Source of the DNA: Tannerella sp. oral taxon 808 | GTDB lineage: Bacteria; Bacteroidota; Bacteroidia; Bacteroidales; Tannerellaceae | NCBI GenBank assembly: GCA_002890585.1 | Contig: MIQB01000056.1 | Coordinates: 1 to 14,308, forward strand | Reading direction: 5' to 3' | Length of the DNA stretch: 14,308 nucleotides | Shown here: one piece after another, positions 1 to 6,924 of the stretch | Layout of the letters: every line of letters begins with the position of its first letter | Numbering within the stretch: position 1 is the stretch's first letter | Notes under the pieces: model-generated | Told to the model about the DNA's origin: nothing | The model's input: the letters and a program-made list of their open reading frames with translations, nothing else | Databases searched by the model: none | Translations under genes and position numbers: made by a program

Positions 1-71
1 ACATTCGGACACATAACAATAGACTCCAAACAAAAGACCGTGCGACAATCTCAAATATAGGTTCGGAACCG

Positions 72-290
72 AAAAATATACGTCCAAGACGTAATCAATT
101 AGGTTCAAGATAGAAAAATATACGTCCAGGGACGTATATTTTTACGTCCGGAACCGAAAAATATAGGTCGGGGACGTATATTTTTACGTCTGGAACCGAA
201 AAATATACGTCGGGGGACGTATATTTTTACGTCCGGAACCGAAAAATATCGTCATCGGACGTAATTGATTCGACTCCGGACGTAATCCAT
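72..290. repeat. Tandem array A: 42-43 bp units with a 13-bp palindrome
   Basis: Units begin with ACGTCCGGAACCG at 144, 186 (ACGTCTGG) and 229, giving spacings of 42 and 43 bp. Each core is an inverted repeat with the arm AAAAATATACGTC. The pairs are 114-126 with 131-143 (perfect, 4-nt loop), 157-169 with 173-185 (one mismatch) and 199-211 with 216-228 (perfect, 4-nt loop). Degenerate half-units flank the array at 72-100 and 241-270, where the second arm has changed to GACGTAATnnATT. Two further GACGTAATC/T pieces run to about 290. The units differ little and there are no variable spacers, so this is a palindromic minisatellite. Bases 1-71 show no gene or other structure I can support. The array lies about 100 bp upstream of the promoter of the lipoprotein gene at 423. 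Confidence 0.85.
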
Positions 291-385
291 TCCCCATCGA
301 GCCTATTCATTGGGTCGCCTTGCCTAAATGAATGCATGCAGAGATGATCCAAATACACTTTTCGCTCATCGTTTCCCACACCCCT

Positions 386-393
386 TACCTTTG
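386..393 (+). promoter_or_regulatory. Bacteroidales -7 box (TACCTTTG) for the lipoprotein gene
   Basis: TACCTTTG fits the Bacteroidales sigma-ABfr -7 consensus TAnnTTTG and lies 29 bases before the ATG at 423. At -33 there is only TTCG (361-364, 21 bases upstream of the box), an imperfect match to TTTG. The stretch 291-385 between the repeat array and this box holds no gene I can support. Confidence 0.5.
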
Positions 394-422
394 GCCCATC
401 ATCATTTTAGACAACAGAAATC

Positions 423-914
423 ATGAAGAAGTATCTATTCGTATTGGCAGCCATCATCATGGCGCTGACCGCGTGCGAGGGACCTATGGGCCCTCCGGGA
501 CCTGTCGGACCACAAGGCCCTCCGGGCAACGGTGGTTCGGGCGACGGTGTAAACTGGAAGATTCTGGAATACACCGTTCACGACAAAGACTGGGAATTGA
601 TCGGCGGCAAAGACGCGCTCAACTCGCACTACATGTTCGAGTTCAAAGAGAGCCTGCTGACCTCCGAGATCTTCAAGAATGGCAAATTGGCGGGCTACCG
701 CGTGCTGACGCTCGACAACGGCAGCAAAGTCTACACCCCGCTGCCCTACATCGTGCCCCGCGGCACCAAGGAGGGTAGCAACGAGAAACTCTGGAGCGAA
801 TATTACACCTTCGACTACCAGCCCGGATCGATCGCCTTCTACGCTTATTACACCGACTTCTACACCGGCAACCGACCCCCGACATGCGTCTTCCGTATCG
901 TCGCAACATGGTAA
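423..914 (+). CDS. Small lipoprotein with a collagen-like Gly-X-Y segment
   Basis: This 163-residue protein has a lipoprotein signal peptide: MKK, a hydrophobic core and the lipobox Leu15-Thr-Ala-Cys18. It should be exported and lipidated at Cys18. Directly after the cysteine come six Gly-X-Y triplets (residues 20-37, mostly Gly-Pro-X), the collagen pattern. A Gly/Ser-rich linker follows. The rest (about residues 43-163) is an aromatic-rich globular domain I do not recognise, with many Tyr and Phe near the C-terminus. Family knowledge: short collagen-like stretches just after the lipobox occur in small Bacteroidota lipoproteins of unknown function. Six triplets are few for a stable triple helix, so the segment may instead be a stiff spacer lifting the domain off the membrane. 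The next gene starts 14 bases after the stop, so the two are probably co-transcribed. The lipoprotein call is firm and the function unknown. Confidence 0.85.
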   Translation: MKKYLFVLAAIIMALTACEGPMGPPGPVGPQGPPGNGGSGDGVNWKILEYTVHDKDWELIGGKDALNSHYMFEFKESLLTSEIFKNGKLAGYRVLTLDNGSKVYTPLPYIVPRGTKEGSNEKLWSEYYTFDYQPGSIAFYAYYTDFYTGNRPPTCVFRIVATW

Positions 915-928
915 ACCACACACCGACG

Positions 929-2245
929 ATGGCAGACGAACCATTTGACATGATCGCAAAGACGCTCTTCGGCTTAGAGGACATCCTCGCCGAAGAGCTC
1001 CGCGCGCTCGGAGCCGACGCCGTCAAGACAGGCCGACGCATGGTGTCGTTCAGAGGCAATAAAGCCATGCTCTACAAAGCCAACTTCCACTGCCGCACGG
1101 CCCTGCGCATCCTCAAACCCGTGGCCCGCTTCCGAGCCGAAAACGCCGACGAGGTCTACCGTGCCGTCAAGGACGTGGAGTGGGAGCGATACCTCACGCC
1201 CGAACGCACCTTCGCCGTCGAGGCCGTAGTCTACTCCGAGAGCTTTCGCCACTCCAAATTCGTGGCCTACCGCACCAAGGACGCCATCGCCGACCACTTC
1301 AAGGAGCGCTCCGGACGCCGCCCCTCCGTGCGCCTCAGCAACCCGGACATGGCCATACACATCCACATCTCGCACAACGACTGCACACTGGCCCTCGACA
1401 GCTCCGGCGAGAGCCTCCACCGGCGCGGCTACCGCCAGGCGGGCGGCGAGGCACCGCTCAACGAAGTGCTGGCCGCAGGCATGATCCTGCTCACAGGGTG
1501 GCACGGCCAGTCACACTTCGTCGACCCCATGTGCGGCTCCGGCACCCTGCTCATCGAGGCCGCCATGATCGCCCTCAACATCCCGCCCGGCATCTATCGC
1601 CGGAGCTTCGCCTTCGAGCGCTGGCCAGACTTCGACCGCGACCTCTTCGAGGCCATCAGCAACGACGACTCTGGGGAGCGCGACTTCGAGTTCCTCTGCC
1701 ACGGCGCCGACATCTCTGCCGAAGCCATCCGCCGCGCCGAGCAAAACGTCCGCAACGCCGGCCTCTCGCGTTACATCACCCTTCGCAACATGCCCTTCCA
1801 GCAGTTCACGCGCACGCCCCGCCCCGCCATCCTCATCACCAACCCTCCCTACGGCGAACGCATCACCACAGGCAACATCACCGAGCTCTACAGCATGATT
1901 GGAGAACGCCTGAAGCACGTCTTCACAGGCTGCCAGGCGTGGATCTTGAGCTATCGCGACGAGTGTTTCGATCACATCGGCCTCCGCCCCAAGGAGAAAA
2001 TCCGCCTGATGAACGGCGAGCTGAACTGCGAGTATCGCGGCTACGAGCTCTTCGCCGGCACGAACAAGGACTACCGTAAGGCGCAACACGAGCGCCCTAC
2101 ACATCGAACTGAACGCCCCACGCATCGAGCTGAGTACTCCCCGCAACGGCCTGAACGCAAGCCCCCCTTCGCCAACAAACCCCGCATCACCCGCCGCGAC
2201 ATCACCGCCCTGCGCGAGGCCATCGCCGACGACGCTTCGCTATAG
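929..2245 (+). CDS. THUMP-domain SAM-dependent 23S rRNA methyltransferase (RlmL/YpsC type)
   Basis: This is a class I methyltransferase predicted to make N2-methylguanosine in 23S rRNA, like the RlmL half of E. coli RlmKL. From the chosen start it has 438 residues. The N-terminus (about 1-150, beginning MADEPFDMIAKT) matches the ferredoxin-like plus THUMP RNA-binding region. The SAM-binding motif is D199-P-M-C-G-S-G. The catalytic motif N305-P-P-Y-G-E-R is the Asn-Pro-Pro-Tyr signature of amino-group methylation of guanine. There is no RlmK domain, as is usual in Bacteroidota. The tail at about 388-414 is basic and repetitive (two ERPTHR copies) and may add RNA affinity. Possible starts are 884, 908 and 929. 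I chose 929 because homologues have only a few residues before the I-A-K-T motif. ATG 908 overlaps the upstream stop and would also be reasonable. Confidence 0.9.
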   Translation: MADEPFDMIAKTLFGLEDILAEELRALGADAVKTGRRMVSFRGNKAMLYKANFHCRTALRILKPVARFRAENADEVYRAVKDVEWERYLTPERTFAVEAVVYSESFRHSKFVAYRTKDAIADHFKERSGRRPSVRLSNPDMAIHIHISHNDCTLALDSSGESLHRRGYRQAGGEAPLNEVLAAGMILLTGWHGQSHFVDPMCGSGTLLIEAAMIALNIPPGIYRRSFAFERWPDFDRDLFEAISNDDSGERDFEFLCHGADISAEAIRRAEQNVRNAGLSRYITLRNMPFQQFTRTPRPAILITNPPYGERITTGNITELYSMIGERLKHVFTGCQAWILSYRDECFDHIGLRPKEKIRLMNGELNCEYRGYELFAGTNKDYRKAQHERPTHRTERPTHRAEYSPQRPERKPPFANKPRITRRDITALREAIADDASL

Positions 2246-2320
2246 TTACGAGTTACCAGTTACAGGTTACGAGTATCCGGGTACTTGTAACTCGTAACTG
2301 GTAACTCGTAACCAGCAACT
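2244..2320. repeat. Heptamer-periodic palindrome between convergent genes
   Basis: The sequence reads as eleven consecutive 7-bp units, from AGTTACG through AGTTACC, AGTTACA and GGTTACG, then, after the centre, TGTAACT, CGTAACT, GGTAACT and CGTAACC. The two halves are inverted copies. Bases 2245-2263 pair perfectly with 2294-2312 (19 bp), and most inner bases also pair down to a CCGG loop at 2277-2280, giving a stem of about 32 bp. It starts at the stop codon of the methyltransferase gene and ends just before the stop of the convergent gene at 2323. It may act as a bidirectional transcript end or 3' stabiliser, though no long T-run follows. Confidence 0.85.
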
Positions 2321-2322
2321 CA

Positions 2323-3957
2323 CTACAGATTCAGATCCATCCCTTGGGGATACTTCACGCTGTAGCTGAAGGTATACGTTCGCGTCTCGCCCGCCTTGAG
2401 CATCTCATCCCACGTCACGACGCCCGTCTCCGTGTTGTTCGTTGTCGGCGTGGTCGTATCCTTGAGCAGTTCCACTTCGATGTTCTTCTGCGTCGAGATC
2501 GGATACTGATCCTTGATCGTCATGCGGACATCATTCTTGCGGTTGTTCTTCACCGTGATCGTGTATGCAAACACCTGCCGCGTGTCTGACCCGAAGACCT
2601 TCTTCGAGCTGAAGTCCTTCACCTTCTCGCGCTTCACCGTGATTCGCTTGTCCGTGCCTAAGGTCAGGGTGAGCTTCTTCAGCGTCGAGGCGTTGTCGAT
2701 ATACGTTTCACCAAGATAGATGCCGTCGTACGTGATCTGCGCCTCCCCACCGGGCAGGTCTAACTTGTCGCCCCCCTTCAGTTCAGCCATCAGGTAAGTC
2801 TCGCTGCTCAACTTCGGCGCGCAATAGAAATAATAGTTCGCCTCCGTCTGCTGCGTGCGCAGGTCGATGTTTTGCTCCTTGCCGTTGCCGGGGATGTCGT
2901 AAGGCAAATCGATGGCATACGTCGTCGTAACAGCCGCATTATCGTTCACGATCACGTGGTCATCTATCGACCGCTCCGTCGCTTCCTCCTCCTCGACGGC
3001 CATATCTGCCACATCAGCCTCCTTCATTTTACTCATAACTGCCCGTTTGCTATATGAGTTTTGCACCGCCATCTCGGCGAGCACCATCGGCGGTTGCTCG
3101 CGGAGGAACCACGTGTTGAAGAGCGGCGCCACGCGTCCGTTGTTTGGTGTGCCAGTGGAGAGTGTCAGCTTCACGTGCTTCCAATCCAGCCCCGTAGTCT
3201 GCTTCACCTTCGCCTTCTGCACGATGCGGATCGGCTTCTCGGTCGCCTCCACGTTGATGCTGTAATACGGTGTCCAACTGGCAGCGAAGGTGCAGTAGCT
3301 CACCTTCACACGAGCATTCCCAGCCGTCGCAGCCGTCACATTCAGGCGCAACGCCCCCGCATTATGACCGGCCTCAGCCAGCTGTTGCCTGAGCCGCTTG
3401 AGGATCTTTTCGCACGCCGCCTTCTCCACCTGCAAGCGCGCCTGATCGTTCTCGATGGCGATCGTCTTCGTCTTGTAATAATCCATGCTCCGAGCCAGCT
3501 CATCGAGCGACAATCCCCGCTCCGAGGGGGTAGACATCTTTTGCGTCATGCCCGTCTCAAGGATCTTGAGCATCTGCGCATTCACCTTCGTTTCCACGCC
3601 GATCTGCCGCAGCCTGTTCTCCTGCGCCTTGAGCGAATCCAGCATGCGCTGCGTGGCAGCGTCGGCGGCTTTTTCAGTTTGGTGTTTGGGCACATACTCG
3701 TACGCCGTGATGATGGCGCCGCCGCTCATCCCAATCCGGAGGCTACTCTCGTCGATGCCCGAGCTGAGTCCCTCGATCCATACTTCATTGTCACCCTTGT
3801 CCAAAGCGACCGTAGCCGCATGCTCCAGCACAGCGCCGCGATAAAACATGGTGACCTCATTCAGTTTCGCGGGCGCAGATTTCGGCTCGCCCGCCTCAGT
3901 TTCCATTGTCATACCCATAAGTAAAATGCACATTGTGATAAATCCTGTTGTTCTCAT
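2323..3957 (-). CDS. Exported DUF4140/DUF4139 protein (mucoidy inhibitor MuiA family)
   Basis: This 544-residue protein starts with a hydrophobic segment (MRTTGFITMCILLMGMTM) that looks like a signal peptide, so a periplasmic location is likely. Residues about 30-130 match the DUF4140 N-terminal domain. Residues about 95-200 are rich in Lys, Gln, Glu and Leu and probably form a coiled coil. The DUF4139 beta-rich domain runs from about 215 to the end. Family hallmarks include A-S-W-T-P-Y-Y near 226-232 and G-L-D-W-K-H-V near 256-262, followed by L-S-T-G-T-P-N. An acidic low-complexity insert (A-V-E-E-E-E-A) lies near residue 320. The family name comes from a reported effect on mucoidy, but the biochemical role is unknown. 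The length is typical, with no sign of damage. A TACTTTTG box sits 29 bases upstream of the start codon. Confidence 0.85.
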   Translation of the reverse strand: MRTTGFITMCILLMGMTMETEAGEPKSAPAKLNEVTMFYRGAVLEHAATVALDKGDNEVWIEGLSSGIDESSLRIGMSGGAIITAYEYVPKHQTEKAADAATQRMLDSLKAQENRLRQIGVETKVNAQMLKILETGMTQKMSTPSERGLSLDELARSMDYYKTKTIAIENDQARLQVEKAACEKILKRLRQQLAEAGHNAGALRLNVTAATAGNARVKVSYCTFAASWTPYYSINVEATEKPIRIVQKAKVKQTTGLDWKHVKLTLSTGTPNNGRVAPLFNTWFLREQPPMVLAEMAVQNSYSKRAVMSKMKEADVADMAVEEEEATERSIDDHVIVNDNAAVTTTYAIDLPYDIPGNGKEQNIDLRTQQTEANYYFYCAPKLSSETYLMAELKGGDKLDLPGGEAQITYDGIYLGETYIDNASTLKKLTLTLGTDKRITVKREKVKDFSSKKVFGSDTRQVFAYTITVKNNRKNDVRMTIKDQYPISTQKNIEVELLKDTTTPTTNNTETGVVTWDEMLKAGETRTYTFSYSVKYPQGMDLNL

Positions 3958-3985
3958 ATCTCTTTTGATCTATTGGTTTACGCCT

Positions 3986-3993
3986 CAAAAGTA
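3986..3993 (-). promoter_or_regulatory. Bacteroidales -7 box (TACTTTTG) for the DUF4139 gene
   Basis: Read on the minus strand, this is TACTTTTG, an exact match to TAnnTTTG, 29 bases upstream of the start codon at 3957. The -33 position carries only a TTTTCG-like sequence (about 4011-4016). The stretch 3994-4112 up to the RNA terminator shows no other feature I can support. Confidence 0.5.
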
Positions 3994-4112
3994 AAAGGGC
4001 AATTGCTAACGAAAAGAAACAAGGCGGGAAGCGTCCGGGGTAGCCGCATCGAATTGACGGCAAGCTCCCGTACGTGTGGTTTTGATCTCTGCCAGAGGTA
4101 ATCGTGTAGGGA

Positions 4113-4158
4113 CAAAAAACATCCGCAACCGATCTTCTGGGAGAAAGACCGATTGCGG
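4113..4158 (-). terminator. Intrinsic terminator of the SRP RNA-tRNA-Thr transcript
   Basis: On the minus strand, 36 bases after the tRNA 3' end, a 13-bp stem forms between 4158-4146 and 4135-4123. It has two G-T wobbles and a loop of about 10 bases. The sequence ATG and then a run of six T (4119-4114) follow. This is a standard Rho-independent terminator reading away from the tRNA. Confidence 0.85.
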
Positions 4159-4194
4159 AAATGTCTATGAAATAAAAAAGGGAGGTTCTTCTTG

Positions 4195-4268
4195 AGCCTC
4201 TTGTCGGATTCGAACCAACGACCCCGAGATTACAAATCACGTGCTCTGGCCAACTGAGCTAAAGAGGC
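4195..4268 (-). tRNA. tRNA-Thr (anticodon TGT)
   Basis: The 74-nt cloverleaf reads GCCTCTT at its 5' end (4268-4262), pairing with AAGAGGC at 4202-4196, with T as discriminator base. The D-arm contains AGTTGG. The anticodon loop is TTTGTAA, with U33 and A37 in place and anticodon TGT (threonine, ACA codons). The T-loop is GGTTCGAATCC. CCA is not encoded. The anticodon stem CGTGA/TCTCG has a T-T mismatch at 29:41, while the other four pairs are sound. The tRNA starts four bases after the SRP RNA and has no promoter of its own, so it is probably cut from a shared precursor. Confidence 0.93.
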
Positions 4269-4272
4269 AAGT

Positions 4273-4370
4273 GGGAAAGCTTTACTGCATCGCACCGCTA
4301 CAACCAAGTACCCTTGCTGCGGTCAAGCCCTGGGGGAATTCCGAGGGAGCTGGTCGTGCAGGACTTTCCC
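4273..4370 (-). ncRNA. Signal recognition particle RNA, small (4.5S) type
   Basis: This is the RNA scaffold of the SRP, which binds Ffh and FtsY to target membrane and secreted proteins. The 98-nt transcript closes with GGGAAAG/CTTTCCC (4370-4364 with 4279-4273), followed by CTGCA/TGCAG. The conserved Ffh-binding internal loops appear as CCCAGG on the 5' side and AGCAAGGGTA on the 3' side (about 4333-4309), as in small bacterial SRP RNAs. The apical part is GCTTGACCGC (4328-4319) where most bacteria have a 3-bp stem capped by GGAA. This leaves two pairs around a UUGACC loop. A promoter with both boxes ends four bases upstream of the proposed 5' end, which supports a real transcript. I identified it by motif and folding, not by a covariance model. 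Confidence 0.85.
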
Positions 4371-4374
4371 GCCG

Positions 4375-4405
4375 CAAATGTAGATCAATAGACTAACCGC
4401 CCAAA
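4375..4405 (-). promoter_or_regulatory. SRP RNA promoter with -33 and -7 boxes
   Basis: On the minus strand, TTTG (4405-4402) is followed after 19 bases by TACATTTG (4382-4375). This matches both the boxes and the spacing of the Bacteroidales vegetative promoter (TTTG, then TAnnTTTG). Transcription would start at about 4370, where the SRP RNA closing stem begins. It is the best-formed promoter in the window, as expected for an abundant RNA. Confidence 0.8.
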
Positions 4406-4431
4406 TTTTTTTCCTCCCTGAGGGTTTAGCC

Positions 4432-4439
4432 TACTTTTG
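4432..4439 (+). promoter_or_regulatory. Bacteroidales -7 box (TACTTTTG) for pepT
   Basis: TACTTTTG matches TAnnTTTG and lies 28 bases before the pepT start codon. No TTTG is present at the -33 position, only a T-rich stretch at 4406-4412. It runs divergently from the SRP RNA promoter about 30 bases away. Confidence 0.55.
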
Positions 4440-4467
4440 CCGTAAATAATAGACACGAAGCACACGC

Positions 4468-5685
4468 ATGACTATCACTGACCGATTTCTCCGCTATACC
4501 GCGTTCGATACCCAGTCGGACGAAGCGGCACGGACCATGCCCTCTACCCCCGGGCAGATGCGCTTCGCGGAATCCCTTACACATGAATTGAAAGCCCTCG
4601 GGCTGCACGACGTCTCGCTCGACGCGAACGGCTATGTCATGGCTACGCTGCCCGCCAACACGCGCCGCGCGGAGGTGCCCGTCATCGGGTTTATCGCACA
4701 TATGGACACCAGCCCGGATATGTCTGGGCGGGACGTGAAGCCGCGCATCATGACTTACACCGGGGGCGAGATCGTGCTGAATGAGCCGTTGGGCATTGTG
4801 CTCTCTTCGGACGTTTTCCCCGAGCTCTCGCGCTACGTGGGGCAGGAACTGATCGTCACCGATGGGACGACGCTGCTCGGCGCCGACGATAAGGCGGGCG
4901 TGGCGGCGATTGTCTCGGCGATGGAGTACCTGCTGGCGCACCCCGAGGTGGAGCACGGCACGGTGCGCATCGCCTTCACGCCGGACGAGGAGATCGGGCG
5001 TGGCGCTGACCGTTTCGACGTGGCGCGCTTCGGGTGCTTCGGGGCGTACACCGTGGACGGGGGCGAGATCGGAGAATTGGAGTATGAGAATTTCAATGCC
5101 GCGCAGGCTGTTGTCACCGTGCGGGGGCGCAACATCCATCCGGGCAGCGCGAAGGGGCGCATGATTAACGCGTCGCTGGTGGCTATGCAGCTGAATGCGA
5201 TGCTTCCTGCCACGGAACGTCCGGAAACGACCGAGGGGCGTGAGGGGTTCTTCCATCTGACGGAGATGGCGGGCACGGTGGAAGAGGCGCGGCTGACGTA
5301 CATCATCCGTGACCATGACCGGACATTATTTGAGAAGAAGAAGGACATGCTGCGCGAGGCGGTGCAAGGCATCAATAAGATGCATCCCGAATGCTGCACG
5401 TTAGACCTGCGCGATCAGTACTACAACATGCGCGAGGTCATCGACCAGCGACCCGAACTGATCCGGTGGGCGCGGCAGGCGATGGCGGCGGCGGGCGTCG
5501 TGCCCATCGAACGCCCCATCCGCGGGGGTACGGACGGCGCGCGACTGTCGTTCATGGGGCTGCCCTGCCCGAACCTCTTCGCGGGCGGCATGAACTTCCA
5601 CGGACGTTACGAATACCTGCCCATCCCGTCGCTCCGGAAGAGCATGGAGACGATCGTCCATTTATGCGCCCTCATCGCACAGTAA
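4468..5685 (+). CDS. pepT: Peptidase T (tripeptide aminopeptidase)
   Basis: Peptidase T is a cytoplasmic zinc aminopeptidase of family M20B that removes the N-terminal residue from tripeptides. The 405-residue protein is full length. The two-metal site is intact: His78 and Asp80 in H-M-D-T, Asp140 in G-A-D-D-K-A-G, Glu174 and Glu175 in P-D-E-E-I-G, Asp197 in V-D-G-G, and His378 in N-F-H-G-R-Y-E. The G-G-T-D-G motif near 353-357 is also present. These positions closely match those of Salmonella PepT. The ATG at 4468 gives the usual N-terminus (MTITDRFLRY). The gcvT gene starts 47 bases downstream with no terminator between them, so one transcript is likely. Peptide catabolism fits an asaccharolytic or protein-feeding Bacteroidales species, which is an inference. 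Confidence 0.96.
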   Translation: MTITDRFLRYTAFDTQSDEAARTMPSTPGQMRFAESLTHELKALGLHDVSLDANGYVMATLPANTRRAEVPVIGFIAHMDTSPDMSGRDVKPRIMTYTGGEIVLNEPLGIVLSSDVFPELSRYVGQELIVTDGTTLLGADDKAGVAAIVSAMEYLLAHPEVEHGTVRIAFTPDEEIGRGADRFDVARFGCFGAYTVDGGEIGELEYENFNAAQAVVTVRGRNIHPGSAKGRMINASLVAMQLNAMLPATERPETTEGREGFFHLTEMAGTVEEARLTYIIRDHDRTLFEKKKDMLREAVQGINKMHPECCTLDLRDQYYNMREVIDQRPELIRWARQAMAAAGVVPIERPIRGGTDGARLSFMGLPCPNLFAGGMNFHGRYEYLPIPSLRKSMETIVHLCALIAQ

Positions 5686-5732
5686 ATCATTTACCAACAC
5701 ACATAATTCATTCACCCTAAAAAGAACAAGAG

Positions 5733-6821
5733 ATGAAAACAACACCGTTTACCGACGTGCACATCGCCCTTGGCGCCAAGATGCACGAGTTTGCCGGCTA
5801 TAACATGCCGATCGAGTACGAAGGAATTATCGAGGAGCACCTGACCGTATGCCACGGCGTGGGTGTCTTCGACGTGTCGCACATGGGCGAGATCTGGGTC
5901 AAGGGGCCGAAGGCGCTCGAACTGGTGCAAAAGATCACCTCCAACGACGCCTCCGCCATCGCCGTGGGCAAGGCGCAGTACAGCTGCTTCCCGAACGAAA
6001 CGGGCGGCATCGTGGACGACATCATCGTATACCACTACGAGGACGAGAAGTACCTGCTTGTGGTCAACGCGGCCAACTTGGAGAAGGACTGGGCGTGGTG
6101 CGTGAAGCACAACGAGGGCGTGGGCGCTGAATTGGAGAACGCATCGGACAACATGGCGCAGCTGGCTGTGCAGGGGCCGAAGGCGAAGGAGGTGCTGCAG
6201 CGCCTGACGAAGGTCGACCTCGACAGCATCCCGTACTACTGCTTCAAGACGGGCGAGTTCGCTGGCTGCCCGGACGTGATCATCTCCAACACGGGATACA
6301 CCGGCGCGGGTGGCTTCGAACTGTATTTCTACCCGAAGTATGGCCGCAAGATCTGGGATGCGCTCTTCGAGGCGGGAAAACCCGAGGGCATCAAGCCGAT
6401 CGGCCTCGGCGCACGTGATACGCTCCGCTTGGAGATGGGCTTCTGCCTCTATGGCAACGACATCGACGAGACGACGTCGCCCATCGAGGCTGGCTTAGGC
6501 TGGATCACGAAGTTTGTCGACGGGAAGAACTTCACGAACCGCGCCGCGTTAGAGAAGCAGAAGAAAGAGGGCGTCGCGCGCAAGCTCTGCGCCTTCGAGC
6601 TGCAGGATAAGGGCGTGCCTCGCCACGGCTACGACATCGTTAGCCCGGAGGGCGAGAAGATCGGGCACGTGACCTCCGGCACCATGTCGCCCACGCGCAA
6701 GATCGGTATCGGCATGGGCTATATCCGTAAGGATTACACCAAGGTGGGCACCCCGATCGCCATCCGCGTGCGTAACCGCGACCTGAAGGCGACGGTCGTT
6801 AAGCCGCCGTTCAGGAAATGA
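5733..6821 (+). CDS. gcvT: Aminomethyltransferase (glycine cleavage system T protein)
   Basis: GcvT takes the aminomethyl group from the lipoylated H protein and gives 5,10-methylene-tetrahydrofolate and ammonia. The 362-residue protein is of normal length. Visible motifs are F-A-G-Y-N-M-P near 20-26, D-V-S-H-M-G-E near 47-53, G-G-I-V-D-D at 91-96 with the catalytic Asp96, T-G-Y-T-G-A-G-G-F-E in the folate-binding region, and the A-R-D-T-L-R-L-E-M-G stretch. No gcvH or gcvP gene is in the window, so the rest of the system must be elsewhere. The 47-base gap after pepT is too short for a glycine riboswitch. A strong terminator follows the stop codon. Confidence 0.96.
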   Translation: MKTTPFTDVHIALGAKMHEFAGYNMPIEYEGIIEEHLTVCHGVGVFDVSHMGEIWVKGPKALELVQKITSNDASAIAVGKAQYSCFPNETGGIVDDIIVYHYEDEKYLLVVNAANLEKDWAWCVKHNEGVGAELENASDNMAQLAVQGPKAKEVLQRLTKVDLDSIPYYCFKTGEFAGCPDVIISNTGYTGAGGFELYFYPKYGRKIWDALFEAGKPEGIKPIGLGARDTLRLEMGFCLYGNDIDETTSPIEAGLGWITKFVDGKNFTNRAALEKQKKEGVARKLCAFELQDKGVPRHGYDIVSPEGEKIGHVTSGTMSPTRKIGIGMGYIRKDYTKVGTPIAIRVRNRDLKATVVKPPFRK

Positions 6822-6847
6822 GATAAAGCTCCCTGAGTGTTTTCCGT

Positions 6848-6897
6848 AAAGCCCTGTCGGGGGATCGTAAGGATCCGGCCGGCAGGGCTTTCTTTTT
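6848..6897 (+). terminator. Intrinsic terminator after gcvT
   Basis: AAAGCCCTGTCGG (6848-6860) pairs with CCGGCAGGGCTTT (6879-6891), with one G-T wobble. An inner GGATC/GATCC pairing extends the hairpin, and a TCTTTTT tract follows at 6891-6897. It lies 26 bases past the gcvT stop. Confidence 0.9.
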
Positions 6898-6924
6898 GCA
6901 TACCCGGAGGAGGGGGGCGGCCTT

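Noticed and set aside
3896..4240. Minus-strand open frame overlapping the tRNA and the terminator
   Set aside because: Its first part is a translation of tRNA sequence and it crosses a strong terminator and the start of the DUF4139 gene.
5686..5732. Glycine riboswitch ahead of gcvT
   Set aside because: The gap after pepT is 47 bases, too short for a glycine aptamer, and none of its conserved elements are visible.
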